A DNA stretch of 64,000 bases from Nematostella vectensis (GCF_932526225.1 NC_064035.1:19457969-19521968), one strand, 5' to 3'; positions 1-11,984 are shown, counted from the first letter of the stretch. The notes: a model not told the origin generated them from the sequence alone. A program made the numbers and translations.

Positions 1-123
1 TACATAAAACTCTTGCCTTGACACCATTAGGGTGTACAAGATGTAGAGGTTCATGTAATTTCGATTCTATTGCATTTTTAATGTTAAACAAAGCACTTGA
101 ATACAGTTTGTAAAACTCTAATC

Positions 124-382
124 ACAACATACCTGTCAACCTTCAAAAATCTCAAGGCTTAAGAATTTTTGGAGGGGAGGGTGGGGTATATCCATTTTTG
201 GGGGAGGGGGTGGGTTGGCGATTGCCGTATAGAAAACTCTCACAAACAAATCCGCTTATAGATTTCACGAGGGTGTTAGATAAATTGCGCTACGCCAGGG
301 AATGATGATTTTCTATAAAATGGAAAAAGGGGTCCAAAATCTTGAAACTCCTACCTAATGTGGGAGTGTTCACAGGTATGTC
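124..382. repeat. Inverted-repeat element, ACATACCTGT family, copy 1
   Basis: The left end reads ACATACCTGTCAACC and the right end, read on the minus strand, starts GACATACCTGTGAACACTCC, so the ends are imperfect inverted repeats. The interior shares distinctive words with the stretch at 39918-40172 in TTLL4, such as a GATAAATTGCGCTACGC-like core and 'tagatttcacgagggtgtta'-type sequence in opposite orientation. It is a non-autonomous DNA element with no coding capacity. Confidence 0.6.
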
Positions 383-414
383 ACAAGCAAATATATTGGA
401 GGTTACAGGCCAGT

Positions 415-890
415 ACCCAGGGGGGGACCACCCCCCCCCCCCCTCACAACGGCCGAAAGTCCACTTTCAGTTTTCAATAGAGTAAGATGTGCTATTTGTA
501 GACAAAACTATAAAGCATAAGCTAGATCACTCTTGTATGTCATTAGTCAGACTTTATTTGTAGCCAAATCCCACAATAAACGTCCCGTGGAGATACTGCA
601 AAGGTATAAAAAAAACCTCTTTATTCAGATTTTTATCCTCACTGGGTCAGTACGCAGCTCTTACAAACTGCAATTTGATTGGACAAATAAACAATATACG
701 CACCTCAACACAAAGAACGAGAAGAATAGAGACAAAAGAACTCCTTTGTAGAACAAAGATAGTAGGAGACAAGCAACTGCGTACTTAACTCTCCTCACTC
801 CCGCCCCCCCCCCCCCCACTTATGTCAACTTTTTCAGATTTTGCACCCCCCCCCCCCCCCAGAAAAATCCTGGGTACGGGTCTGGGTTAC
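415..890. repeat. Fragments of the CAGGCCCGTACCCAGG poly-C/G element family
   Basis: Bases 415-535 hold the word CCGAAAGTCCACTTTCAG and 'tagacaaaactataaagcat', which recur in opposite orientation at 17640-17740 and 48690-48760. The right part ends 'agaaaaatcctgggtacgggtctgg', the mirror of the family terminus CAGGCCCGTACCCAGG. This looks like one or two degraded copies of the element defined best at 17512-17800 and 48629-48802. Confidence 0.5.
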
Positions 891-2609
891 TAGTTTTTTT
901 TTTTCAATATGCTTATTTAATTCACACATTGTCACATAACACAAACATGTAACCTATTTTAACGTAACCTACATTCCTGTCAATAATACTTACCTTTTTT
1001 TCTTTTTTTTTATCAAAAACGGGCCAGAGAGTGCACCCCTCTCACTTTTTGGAGCGGATGTTTTTTTCATTTTTATGCGAACGTGCAGTGTACCTTTATC
1101 AAGTATAAACCGATTGATTGTTAAAAGATAAAATTATCAATGTCCTAAAATGTTTGTATTCATTTTTACTGGTATTCTATGACAAACCGTTACTACTCCC
1201 CCCTGAAACCTCCAGCCACACCCCCCACTCATCCCCACCCCACTTTTGGGACCACTCTGTCTGCAACCCTCTAACCGCGATGACTCCTGCCACAGCATTT
1301 TTTTAAGTTAATCAGTTTGAACCAGAAGAGTGCAACTAAAAAAGAAATAGCTCTATTTGTTTGGGAAGAAACAAAAATAAGGGCTTTGTAATGAGACTTA
1401 TAATGACATCGCTACAAAGTACAATGATAAAGAACACATTTTAAATAGGAATATGAATTGAAACCCAATTGTTTTTTTTTTCTTTTTTCAACATGAATGT
1501 ATTTGGAGCAATGCTATGAGTTAGAGATTAAAAGGTGCCAAAAAAAATTGAATTTAACCCCTAGAATCACAAGTTTCTGATCAACAACACCCAAAATTGG
1601 TAATATGAATTACAGATAAATTCTTTAAAAAAAATTTTAAATTCTTTAAAAGCCCAAATATGGTTTTTGTTTTTCACAAACATTGGCAAAAGGTATTTGT
1701 AACTGCTTTATATGTAAGGTTATGTGGGTTTTTCTTACTTTATCAGTACCAGGAGAAAGTAGATAAAGGACCACCACAGGACAAAATTACCCCTGCCAGA
1801 AGAATAATTTCTGGACTGGGGTCATTTAGAAATGAACAGTTTTATATAAAGAAATTATCAGTGTTATGATCCTTTGCTAACTTAATTGGCTTTAGTGTCT
1901 GTTGAAAGAGACTTACAAGAAAACATTAACAGTATTTGCCTGGTGTCTCTACTTAAGAACCCAGCTGTCTAAAAGGCTTTTGGCATTTCCTTGCATGTCA
2001 CACTATTAAGATCAATAGAAAGTATAAGGAGAATATATAGAATAACAAAATGGCACAAGTAAAAAAAGGAAATGCGAAAAAAACTTAGAAGATTAAAATG
2101 AAATTGTTGATGATTCTAGCTTGGAACTACTGTCTCTGATCCTTGCTCAATAATTGTTTGTCTTAAAATATACAGTAGCTTACTAAAGTAATAAGAATAG
2201 AAATAGGCAATGTGAACTAACTGTAGCAGGTAGGCCCCCCTCTTATGAAAGCTAAACTTGCATTTCTACAAGACAGGGATATGGTGTTGGTGAGTGGTTC
2301 TCACAAAAACAAAACAGCACTTCCAGTCAAAATAGAACATGGAGGGCACACTGGGGATTCAAGGTATAAAATTAGGACACCAATATGGAAGAATTCAGGA
2401 AAAAAGACCAGCTGATGATGTTGTTTTCAATAAAAATTCGTAACTAAAAAATGGAGTTCATTATAAATTAAGAATTTTCAGTTTAAATGTTGTTAACCCC
2501 CCCCCCCCTCATAATTTTTACCAGGTCCCTAGAGGATGGAGTTAAGTGTCCCCCCCCCCCCCCCCCAATATAATCATTGTGATAGGGCAGGGCAGTTTTG
2601 TTCATACGG

Positions 2610-2615
2610 TTTATT
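2610..2615 (-). terminator. Candidate poly(A) signal of the universal stress protein gene
   Basis: AATAAA on the minus strand about 460 bases downstream of the stop codon at 3075-3077. It is the first canonical signal seen downstream of that gene and would give a 3' UTR of roughly 480 bases. There is no transcript evidence. Confidence 0.4.
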
Positions 2616-3074
2616 GCAAGCAAGGCTCACAACATAACAGGGATTTTGTATGAGCAATACATAGGTACATTATACAGTACAGGCCTTAGGTATAGCACAA
2701 CCATAAAAAGTGCATCTTTATATCCTAGGGATGAAAGATATATTGTGTACATAGGTGCATAAAGAAAATTTAACATTACAGTAGCCAATCTATTTCTCTC
2801 TTAGAAGGTTTTTTCATGTATTTCGATCTGATCTTTTACTCATTGGTGTAAAATTTATAGACAAGCATTTCAAGATTTTTCCTTTTCGAATAGAAACAAA
2901 TAAGTCTTGTTGAGTAGAAATTTTGAGTGGTATTTGAAGGACTGAACATTGACCCTAGAAAATATAGAAGTATTGGCATTCAAGCTCTTTACATCCTTAT
3001 AATGAGTAAGATGAGTAATGGTCAGGTGATTTTGTTGGAAGCCACTGCAGTAGTGATGATTAAAAGCAATCCTA

Positions 3075-6000
3075 CTAATCTTTGTGTGATTGAGACTCCT
3101 CATGTTCTGGTGGGGGAGGAACAACAGCGACGGGAATGTGTGCATGGTGCACACAGTAGTCACTGTTGCTGCCTAGAAATGTGCGCCGCAAGGTGCCTAG
3201 GCCGCGGGAACCCATGATGATCAGGTGTGCATTTTCATCTTGGGCAAATTTGCACACTACTTCACCAGGCTTGCCAGTTTCCTTGAAAAGCTTGAAATGA
3301 ATCTGAAAATGAAAAGCCTAGTGTAAAGCTATGGCTTATAAATAAATAGTTTGAGAATTGGTGGAATTATCGAAAATGAAACTTTAAATAGTAAACTTTC
3401 ATCTAGCAAATATGACAGATCTGTCAAAAGGCGAGATTTAGTTTTAAATCAAGTCCAGGTATATTTCTCTTGATTATCTCTTGGATAAGATTATTGTATT
3501 CTGCACAAACAGAACCAAGTTCAAATCTGATCAATTGGAACAGTAAAAACCAAAACAATTGGTCTGGTGTGAGTGAAGAAAAAAAAAGAAAAAAACACCA
3601 GCTCTTTGGCTGATATGCCAAACTGACAATTATTGTTAGGAAATGTTTTTAAACAGTAAACATTTATTTTAAAGAAAAAATAATGTTAATATTTTATTTT
3701 TTTGTATATAATCTTTTCCAAATTGTGTCAATAAAAACAAGCATTATTCAATGTCAACATGACTTTTTTGAGTGCATTACAGCCTAAAAACAAAAAGTAT
3801 GCCCAGTTTTAATGTATCTGCATCGTTTTGATGCCCTCCACCAATCAACGGGGACTTTTTGATAAGAGGAATGGCAACAAAAATGGCAGAAAACATTTAA
3901 ATTAAAAGGCGGAGCTTGAGAAACGGTTTTGGGGTTGCATTTAATCATAAAAGTTGTTTCATTGTTTATCAACCACCTAAAGGTATGTACTTGTGATCTG
4001 ACCGAACTAGCTGTTTCAATTAAAAGCATAAGTTGGCACTTGTAGCTGTGAGGCCTCATTAGTATGCAAATACTTTATGTAAAACTTTCCATGCTTTGGT
4101 ATTCCCACACTGTAAGTATACATACATTTTTTTTCTTCTCTGGGTCAATTGAACATATTTTTTCTTGGCACTTGCGCCCACAATCTTCTAGCAAATGTTT
4201 TGCCTCATCATCTGCCTTCTGCACAAGGGAGCTCCACTCTTCGTAGTATGCAAATCCATCTAAAATACAGTCAAAAATTGTTATGAATACAACTACTGTA
4301 GGGTGACTAAAACTCAAAGTATTTTGAAAAAGAGTCTTGGGACATGTAAACAGCACTGTATAGGATAGAATGCTTAGTATGTTTTTCTTTCTCCTTCATA
4401 TTGAGATAAAGAGAGTCACCCCTCTTTTGAGCAAGCTGACTGAAAAACACCTAACACACAAAGCAAGAAGACTTGCTGGGAGGACATAACTCAATGTAAA
4501 CAGACACACTTATGTACCCAAAATTGGAAAACTCTAAAGACTCATTTAGACAGCAGTATGTTGTACAGTGTAAATAAGCCTACGACTCCGCTACGATGCT
4601 TGACAGCGAAAGTATCGTAGTGTGTAATCCAGGGCTAAGACATGTCGTTGGCAGGTCGCATGCAACTAAATTGTGCTGTCTAAAACAGCCTAGATACGTA
4701 GATGGGTTTGTAGCTTGCTATTAATAAATGCACAGATCAAAATCATAAGTTTTTTATTGGTTTCTCAAGCATGCGAATGATCATTGACCAATTATAGACA
4801 ATCTTTTGTTTTCCTTATTATGCATATTATAAAAAGTGGCATTCCACGTATAAGACCACATATAAGATGCACCCAAATTTTGAAGGTCATTTGGAGTGAA
4901 AAAGTGTGGCTTATACACGGGTAAATATGGTATTGAAAACATCAAGACTGCATATGCACAGATTACCCAGATAACGTTCATGAATATAGAAATGAGAAGT
5001 CCATAATTGGTACATTGTGGATAATCAGCAGGAGGCCTCTTTTCTTTGAGAGTTTCGTGGATTACTATTTGCAGGTATAACTTGTAGCACATGTCATTCT
5101 CAGAATAGGGGGATACACACTATTTGACCAGGGTTGAAATGGTGCACCAGAACTGACACAGGTAAATTAACAAATTTGCTATTACACAAAGCGAGGGACA
5201 GGGATTAAAGAGGTGGTGTCCAGGGAAACTCACTAAAGAGGTATATACTTACATGGGTAAGGTGCGGCTGGCATTGTCGGGAGTTCAAAGGCATGAATGA
5301 CTAGGAGTAGGTCTCCCTCCTGATAAATATTATCCCAGTACCCTGCACAAAATAACAAAGACGAGCAAAACATTAGATTATGTTGAGAGAGGGATAAAAG
5401 AGGTATAATAAGTTAACAACATCCAAAACTGACACACTGGAATTTGACCTGGTAGAAATATATTAAAGTGTTTTCTGACACCAAAGGAGAAATAGAAGTT
5501 TAGAATAATTTTGCCTTATGAATGCATTGTAAAATGTTCCCAACTCCTTCACTGTTCTATTGTACTTAATGTGTGAGTGAATATGCCCTTTTGATGTGTG
5601 GTTTTGTGGATACTCAGTGTACGTGTTCTGCCTCTATTCCCTTCATCAGTGGTTCTGATTACTGTTAATATTTCCAGGGGTGCTGGGGCGGATCTAGCTT
5701 TTCGCTAAAGGGGGGGTTTGGCTGAGTAACAAAGGGGGAGGGGGTAATTTATTTTGTTACATATGGCTTCCTGGCAGCCCAAAGGAGGGGGGGGGTTAAA
5801 CCCCCTAAACCCTCCCCTTTGATCCACTACTGCAGTGCTTTAATTTATGACAGATATACCCATTGAACCCATCTCTGGATAGAACACTAGGGAGAAGCAC
5901 TTCCTTATTTGTATTCACAGTAATACAGATTTGAAAAAAACGAGCATTCTTTTAGGAAAATATACAAGCCCAACTGACAAGATATGACTCATACACCCCC

Positions 6001-7153
6001 CACCCCCTTACGCCTGTCCTGGGGTAACAACAACATAAAATTACTCCAGGTTTTGATTACGGACACCTGATGTGAAAGAATTATTTGCATCGTCATTGCT
6101 CATTTTCATGAGAGCGAAGTTCAAAAAGTAGGTAGTTTATTCAGTCATTTCGCTCTAACAGTAATGTCATTTGATAAAACTGACTTTTATGTGACTTTGC
6201 ATACATGCAAAACAGTCAAACAATCGTATAAATGCTACATTTTACTCATACTTAATTTGATGCCACGAATCACTACCGGACAAAGATGCCGATCGTATAA
6301 ATATTTTATAACTACAACACCTGAAGTTAAAGTATTCAATTGTACAATGGTTTGACGCAGGAAAAATAAGAGTAATAAGATCTGGTATCACGTGCAGTAG
6401 CCGGGAAAATTACACAATTCTGACGCTGAAATCTTATCTTGTATTTCTAAAACGAGATCTAGGATTCTTTTACGCTTGAGCAAACTAGAAGACGACCCTG
6501 AAAGGAATAAGTTAACCGCAGTATTTGCTCGCTATCTTCTAAATGGTTGACAGAGTGGATCAAAAACTCTTCTAACGGCACTATGAAAAAAAACAAAATA
6601 CATTTTCATAGAAAAAATTCTAAAATATTTGTGGAAATCCCCTTAAATTGTGTGCTATGATGCTATGTTCATTTAGCACATGAGGCGCGTTCAGTCTTGG
6701 AGTTGACGATCAATTTGGGAAAAAAGACGGGAAACAATTCCGACGCTCTCGACATCATGGTAATATCTTTAAAGCTCGTTAGCAAATGATATAGAACTTT
6801 TCATGATTCGTTTAGCTGTCCATATTTTGGCAGTCCGAGGTCCACCTACTGCGAAAGATCTTATAGCGTGGTACAACGATATTATGTACCTACTCGGGTC
6901 ACGTTTGATGATACTTTCGATTAAAATGGACAACAAAGTTCATATGTATATAAAAAAACTTATGATGGAAGGAGGCAACATAACAACCTACGGTGAAAGA
7001 CAAGACTTGTTTGGGTAACTAAACGTTAGTGGATGTTCAAAGGAACCCATGATCGGGTGCTTTTTACTCACACTGGTAAGCACGCATGCTGTTGACACTG
7101 CCATCCAATGCTAAGACAACCTTTCTCTTGCAAGAGGAGGAATCGCTTGCCAT
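3075..7153 (-). CDS. Universal stress protein (UspA family), complete, four exons
   Basis: Exons are 7153-7072, 5342-5253, 4259-4126 and 3302-3075. Phases 1, 1 and 0 close to 178 codons (177 aa), with GTGAGT, GTAAGT and GTATGT donors. Start: ATG at 7153 (MASDSSSCKRKVVLALDGS). Asp17 in ALDGS is the usual adenine-contacting Asp of this Rossmann-like fold. Residues 28-60 read WYWDNIYQEGDLLLVIHAF. The C-terminal exon has GSRGLGTLRRTFLGS (133-147), which fits the ATP-binding G-2x-G-9x-G-S/T signature, followed by HHAHIPVAVVP, a typical last strand. The length matches single-domain eukaryotic USPs. The family comprises small cytosolic nucleotide-binding proteins, often dimeric and linked to stress. 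These genes occur in cnidarians, plants and some invertebrates but not vertebrates. No signal peptide or membrane segment is present. Physiological role unknown. Confidence 0.93.
5680..5835. repeat. Short inverted-repeat element in USP intron 1
   Basis: The left side reads CTGGGGCGGATCTAGC followed by a G run and 'ggtttgg'. The right side holds 'ccccccta' and CCCTTTGATCCACTACTGCAG. The halves are mirror images around GGGGGGTTAAACCCCC. It looks like a non-coding DNA-transposon derivative with purine/pyrimidine runs. Confidence 0.5.
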
Positions 7154-7341
7154 AATGGTAAAGAGAGAAAATATCTGCAAAAACTCGATCACAAGAAGAT
7201 TGCAGATAATATGCACCCAGACGAAGCAACTCCGTGCCAAGCTGAACTCGTCACGAGCCCGAGATCACGCAATTGCACGCCCTCTCGACTTCCAGCCAAT
7301 CATGTGCCGAGTAGCACCACACAGGCAGTCCAAGTGTATTA

Positions 7342-7510
7342 CAGTCGAAGCTCTCTGAGCGACCGCTCTCGTAAGCGACCAGCTCCGATAACGACCACGA
7401 TCACGAATCACCGAATGAATTGTCAAACAAACTCTGTAATTCTTAGCTCTCGTAAGCGACGAACTTATCCGTGAGACCAGCTCTCGTAAGCGACCACAAT
7501 GATTTTTGGC
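7342..7510 (+). repeat. Pogo/Tigger-like terminal fragment with GTAAGCGACCA units
   Basis: It begins CAGTCGAAGCTCTCTGAGCG after TTA. CTCTCGTAAGCGACCA then recurs at about 7363, 7447 (as GTAAGCGACGA) and 7484. The mirror of this terminus (CAGTTGAAGCTCTCGTAAGCG) occurs at 12846-12879, followed by TA. Termini of the form CAGTYGAA-CTC next to TA are typical of pogo/Tigger-derived elements; the class assignment is inference. The right end was not located. Confidence 0.45.
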
Positions 7511-7850
7511 TTTACAACACCAGCCAACACCTGATAAACATCATATCCAATGCATGCTGAAATCACATATAAAGCGTAGTAGCAAACCATGTGGGCGACC
7601 AGTAGGCAACCAGTAAAGAAATTCATAATTACAATTTTCTTAACTTCAATTTCAACCATGGGATTGACATTTCTTTGTCTCCAGAAAATTAATAAATGCA
7701 AGGAATCTCTAGTCCATTACCAGCTCCACGATTTATCCTTTTTCCAGTTACAATAGTCATTCACTTGTTTGTTGCACGCTTAGGAATCGACTAACAAAAG
7801 GCGCCATGCGACCGTCGTAGACGCAGAAGATATTCTCATGACGAAAAGCT
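7511..7850. other. No gene seen
   Basis: AT-rich DNA upstream of the USP start with no recognisable exon. The USP promoter should lie in the few hundred bases above 7153; no TATA box or other element could be assigned with confidence. Confidence 0.5.
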
Positions 7851-8177
7851 TTAAAACCTTTCACTTATACCAATCTAGCCAAAGGAAGCATAGATACACT
7901 TTCAAATTCTGAAAAGGGAATTGAATTTGATTGAGACTTGAATTTTCTACAGATCTTTGATAATTTTCCTGGCCGCGCGAAAGGAGATTGAATCGAGAGA
8001 ATAATTCCAAGTTTTGGCGGGAAAATCTGAAACAAGGTATTTTTCTTAAATCCGTTAAAATTCAGAGATATTGGCGAATTGTTTTCTATTGCAATGCTAC
8101 CCACAATAAAGCGAAGAATAATTTAAAGTCGAGAGTTGTATGCGAAAAAAAGAAAATATCGTTTTGTTGTAGGTTTC
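7851..8177 (+). repeat. Interspersed repeat family A, copy 1 (truncated)
   Basis: The sequence from 'ttaaaacctttcacttata' to 'cgttttgttgtaggtttc' matches 61543 onward almost base for base, and its second half matches 10783 onward. It stops abruptly at about 8177, where copies 2 and 3 continue with 'aaaaacagcgcgcgc'. There is no coding capacity and no obvious terminal inverted repeat. Confidence 0.85.
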
Positions 8178-8640
8178 GAGCCCCAGAGGGGGGAAAACGG
8201 TACCAGCGGGGATGCTTGTTCACAGCATGCGTCAAGCATTTTCGTGTTAATTTAATATATTTTATGACAGCACTTTGATCGGTGCAAGGTGGGTACAGTG
8301 TGTAATTTCTACCGACACTTGGCCTCTATAAATATTGGATTATGCTATATATGGGAATATGGTAGAATATAGCGCCAAATATGAATTAAAGCGTGCGCTC
8401 TATCGATTCAGTCTACAACTCGTTGGCTAAGACCTCCTTTCCGATTTCATGATGTTATTTGAGGTGATTTCACTGAGGATTGACCCAAACAAAAGATGGT
8501 ACGCACTTAATATTGACATATGCCGTTTACGACTACGAAAATTCGTCAATTTGAAGTGCTTTGAAGCATCCCGGCCGAAGCTATAAGATAGCGCCGAAGG
8601 ATGTGAGGACGCTTGCCGGCGATTCAGCTTCAATCAAATG

Positions 8641-8932
8641 GTTTTAAGCAGATATCGCGTTGCCTGGAACAGGGCTAGAACGGAAGAAGTCTACGTCCTT
8701 TAAGCGTTTGGGGTAATCGGGGAGATTTCAGCAAGTAGGGATTCCTTCAGACTTCTAAACGTACTGCCGGGAATCGACGAGGAGATCAACCACGTTTATC
8801 CCAACCCATGCTCGAAAACACTGGCACAGCATGAAGTAAGAGCGAAAGTGGAATCGCTTTCGGTAAAGATCGAAAAAGCTAGAGAGAAATTGGGCGGAGG
8901 AGAGTTTGGTATTGTAGCAATCAGCTGACAAA
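8641..8932 (+). pseudogene. Decayed coding-like stretch, family unknown
   Basis: In the plus frame beginning GTT TTA AGC at 8641, one stop interrupts near 8700. An open run of about 75 codons follows to TGA near 8929, containing IDEEINHVYPNPCSK and KVESLSVKIEKAREKLGGG. The residue mix (charged helix, no low complexity) looks protein-like, but no domain was recognised and no start or splice sites frame it. It may be a relic of a retroelement or duplicated gene, possibly related to the stretch at 9914-10231 beyond the tandem array. Confidence 0.25.
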
Positions 8933-8976
8933 TAATCACTTATCCTTAATAATTATATATTTCTTTGTTCTATTTT

Positions 8977-9700
8977 GTTTTGGGCGGCACGCCTTGAAGA
9001 CTTCACCTGAAACATATTGCTGAATATATTTTTTCATATAGGAGGTTGTAATGTGTTTTATGTTTTCACTGTTGTTTTGGGCGGCACGCCTTGAAGACTT
9101 CATCTGAAACATATTGCTGGATATATTTTTTTTCATATAGGAGGTTGTGCATGTGCTTTATGTTCTCACTGTTGTTTTGGGCGGCACGCCTTGAAGAATT
9201 CATCTGAAACATATTGCTGGATATATTTTTTTTATATAGGAGAATGTGCATGTGCTTTATGTTGTCACTGTTGTTTTGGGCGGCACGCCTTGAAGACTTC
9301 ATCTGAAACATATTGCTGAATATATTTTTTCATATAGGAGGTTGTAATGTGTTTTATGTTTTCACTGTTGTTTTGGGCGGCACGCCTTGAAGACTTCATC
9401 TGAAACATATTGCTGGATATATTTTTTTCATATAGGAGGTTGTGCATGTGCTTTATGTTCTCACTGTTGTTTTGGGCGGCACGCCTTGAAGACTTCATCT
9501 GAAACATATTGCTGGATATATTTTTTTTATATAGGAGAATGTGCATGTGCTTTATGTTCTCACTGTTGTTTTGGGCGACACGCCTTGAAGACTTCATCTG
9601 AAACATATTGCTGAATATATATATATATATATTTTATATAGGAGGTTGTGTAATGTGCTTTATTGTTTCACTGTTGTTTTGGGAGTCAATCCTTGAAGAC
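8977..9700 (+). repeat. Tandem array of about 99 bp x 8 with a three-unit higher-order pattern
   Basis: TGGGCGGCAC starts at 8981, 9078, 9178, 9277, 9374 and 9473. A variant TGGGCGACAC is at 9572 and a decayed unit at 9680. Spacings are 97, 100, 99, 97, 99, 99 and 108. Unit types follow A-B-C-A-B-C: A has 'ggttgtaatgtgttttatg', B 'ggttgtgcatgtgctttatg', C 'gagaatgtgcatgtgc'. A roughly 296 bp trimer was therefore duplicated. Open frames across it on both strands are by-products of the repeat. Confidence 0.9.
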
Positions 9701-9913
9701 TTCAGCTAAACAGCTAAAACATAATTGCTATGATTTAAAACCTGCAAATGAGATGTGATGCAGTTATCCAAACTAATAGCCAATCAAGGTATATGTAAAT
9801 ACTGTACTGTATTTATTTCATTTTCGCTACTTTCAAAACAACAGCTCAATGCAGTGTTTTAAAAGATCTGCAATACGGTTGACTATATACATCACAAAGG
9901 AAATCTCCACAAT

Positions 9914-10231
9914 GACATCAAATCCAATAACGTTTTTGTCGAGGAGCGGGAAGGGCGAAACTGCCCTGTTATCATCTACTTCGGGAAAAGCTGCCGCAAG
10001 CACTCTGAAGCCCCATCATGAGAGAAGCTTACCACCGCCGAATATACGGGCCAGAAGTTCGAGTCCCTGGCAGCAAGAATACCAACGCCATTGGTGTGTT
10101 TTCAGTGGGATTTATGCTGACGACAACTTCTCTTCAATTGGGTTTTTATAAAGGACGCTACAAATTTTTCTGCTAGAAAAAGACCATCACTCAGAAACCT
10201 TAGAGGGAAGATTAGAAAAAATGTGTAGCCT
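9914..10231 (+). pseudogene. Second decayed coding-like stretch with two in-frame stops
   Basis: The plus frame ATC AAA TCC AAT AAC at about 9914 reads through roughly 105 codons to TAG near 10229, with internal TGA codons near 10018 and 10120. Peptides such as NVFVEEREGRNCPVIIYFG, EYTGQKFESLAARIPTPLV and VFIKDATNFSARKRPSLRN look like decayed protein. I do not recognise the family. The nearby open frame in another phase (9849-10151) is probably a shadow. Confidence 0.3.
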
Positions 10232-10782
10232 GGACAAATATAAATTTGTAAGAAAGAAATTCAGCTTGTATGCTTTTTGCCTAGCTGGCGGTTTTATTTG
10301 GTCTCGGAGTAGTTGTTCGTTCGGTACTCGTATAGTTGTTGTTTGTTAGCCCATAAAAATCTAACGAAAAATGCTAATTTTCCATGGTCAGAGCGGAGAC
10401 GTGCATTTTAATATATTGTACTATAAACAAGAATAGCCACCCAAAATGCGAACGGCAGGCTAACCATCCAATCGTGCTAGGGTAAATAGCCTTTCGGTTT
10501 CAAATTTCTCTTCGGCTTTAACAAAGGATTGAAATTAAGATAATTGACTATATTTATAAGTGTCTCTGTCCATGAGCGAAACGTGGCGAGTTTGGAGTTA
10601 GGAACACATATCGTACTCCAGGCTCCGTGACGTCAAAAGATATAAACAGTAGTTGTGTTATACGACCCCGCGTGTGCTGACAGATTTTATACACCTTTTG
10701 ACCACTAATCCCCTGCTAAGGTGTATTTTTGCACGCCTAAAATAGGTGTGCAAAACCATTTCAGGCCGGCTGGGGCTCCTCA
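10232..10782. other. No gene seen
   Basis: No recognisable exon, RNA gene or organised repeat. It ends at the left boundary of family A copy 2. Confidence 0.5.
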
Positions 10783-11812
10783 TAAATCCGTTAAAATTCA
10801 GAGATATTGGCGAATTGTTTTCTATTGCAATGCTACCCACAATAAAGCGAAGAATAATTTAAAGTCGAGCGTTGTATGCGAAAAAAGAAAATATCGTTTT
10901 GTTGTAGGTTTCAAAAACAGCGCGCGCTCGTGAGAATGTCGCCATCCTTGATTGCGAATGAAGCACGCGCGCAGAATGCACAAAACAATTCAAAGACAAA
11001 AAAATATCTGCTATATTTTGCAGATTTGTTTCCTTTAGTTAAATAATCATTTGAATACCAGGTTTAGATATAAAGATTACGGTAAAAGTTGTAACCACAC
11101 GACGTTCTCAGCAATAACTAAGAAGACATGAAGACAGGAACCGGTTTAGCGCGCGCATATGTTTTCTCATGTAATTTGGTTGACATCTCGATCTATGTCA
11201 CAAATGACTGGACCCGGGCCTTCCAGTTCACGACCTTTTTTCCGAAGGTTGACCAAAATACCTCAATATTACCAGGGGCGTACGCAGCTTATAGGAGGCC
11301 TGCAGTCACTGGACTGCAAAAAAAAGGGGATATTATTTGCATAACGAGGGGAAAAAATGAAATATTTACTCTTTTTATTTTTATGTACGTAGTTTTATAT
11401 ATATGATGAGGATAAAACTATAATTTTCTTAATCATGGTAGTCTACAGATGATTTTACAAACATATTGTTATGTCGTTCAGTGCCAATCGACGACTGAAG
11501 TCCTATTTCAGATCGAGGATAACAGAGGATCGTGTAGTAATATTCTCAAAGTCTGACGCATTGACGCCAATTTCAAACCCAAAAGCGAGAGCTATGAAAT
11601 CTTCACGGGGATGCGGGGCCACGCCCTCATTTAGCTTCTGAACGCTTTGACTGCAAGTTGTTAGAATCCTGCGTACGCCCTTGATTACAGATTTGAGTTA
11701 TTCGCGCGGACGCGTGTTTTATAGGGTACATACGAACCACATACCATTTGGAAGATGAAAATATAAAGAATTGACAAAGTCTATCAACTCTGAAAGGTTA
11801 TATGGACTTTAA
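10783..11812 (+). repeat. Interspersed repeat family A, copy 2 (interrupted)
   Basis: It matches 61746-62372 from 'taaatccgttaaaattcag' to 'ggttatatggactttaa', apart from a 411 bp insertion at 11273-11683. The 5' part present in copies 1 and 3 is missing, so copies differ in truncation on the left. There is no coding capacity. Confidence 0.85.
11273..11683. mobile_element. 411 bp non-autonomous DNA transposon with 5-bp target duplication
   Basis: The left end is CAGGGGCGTACGCAG and the right end, inverted, is CAAGGGCGTACGCAG: 14 of 15 bases match. It is flanked by ATTAC at 11268-11272 and 11684-11688. Family A copy 3 carries a single uninterrupted ATTAC at 62244-62248, which is the empty site. 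The interior has no transposase-like frame. CAGGGGCG ends suggest a hAT-like origin, although the duplication is 5 bp, not the canonical 8. Confidence 0.9.
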
Positions 11813-11984
11813 GTCGTCGATATAACGAGCACAACAAGCTACTTTGCGTAGAATTAATTGCTATTAAATAAAACAACTCACTCTCATGATAAGTCAAATA
11901 CCTAGTTTTAAAATCAAGCAATAAACCAAAATATTACAGCGTTGTTATTATCACGATAACTTTTAGATTCCAGCATTTAAATTA

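Larger units (their letters stand above)
1..2590. other. Left flank without a recognised gene
   Basis: No exon with a recognisable protein was found on either strand. The stretch is AT-rich and broken up by long C runs at about 429-443, 806-818, 847-860, 2498-2508 and 2551-2566. Repeat pieces listed separately lie at 124-382 and 415-890. Short open frames here (for example 1660-1869) have no recognisable motif and no flanking splice-site logic. Confidence 0.6.

Noticed and set aside
4560..4690. Possible small RNA gene around CCTACGACTCCGCTACGATG
   Set aside because: Contains a short imperfect hairpin but no tRNA A/B boxes, snRNA motifs or recognisable structure.
8936..9614. Overlapping open frames on both strands in the 99-bp array
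   Set aside because: Same repeat translated; no start context, no domain.
8977..9700. CRISPR-like array
   Set aside because: The whole unit is repeated, with no unique spacers between short repeats, and the context is animal DNA. The same applies to the arrays at 17990, 34612, 43293 and 51202.
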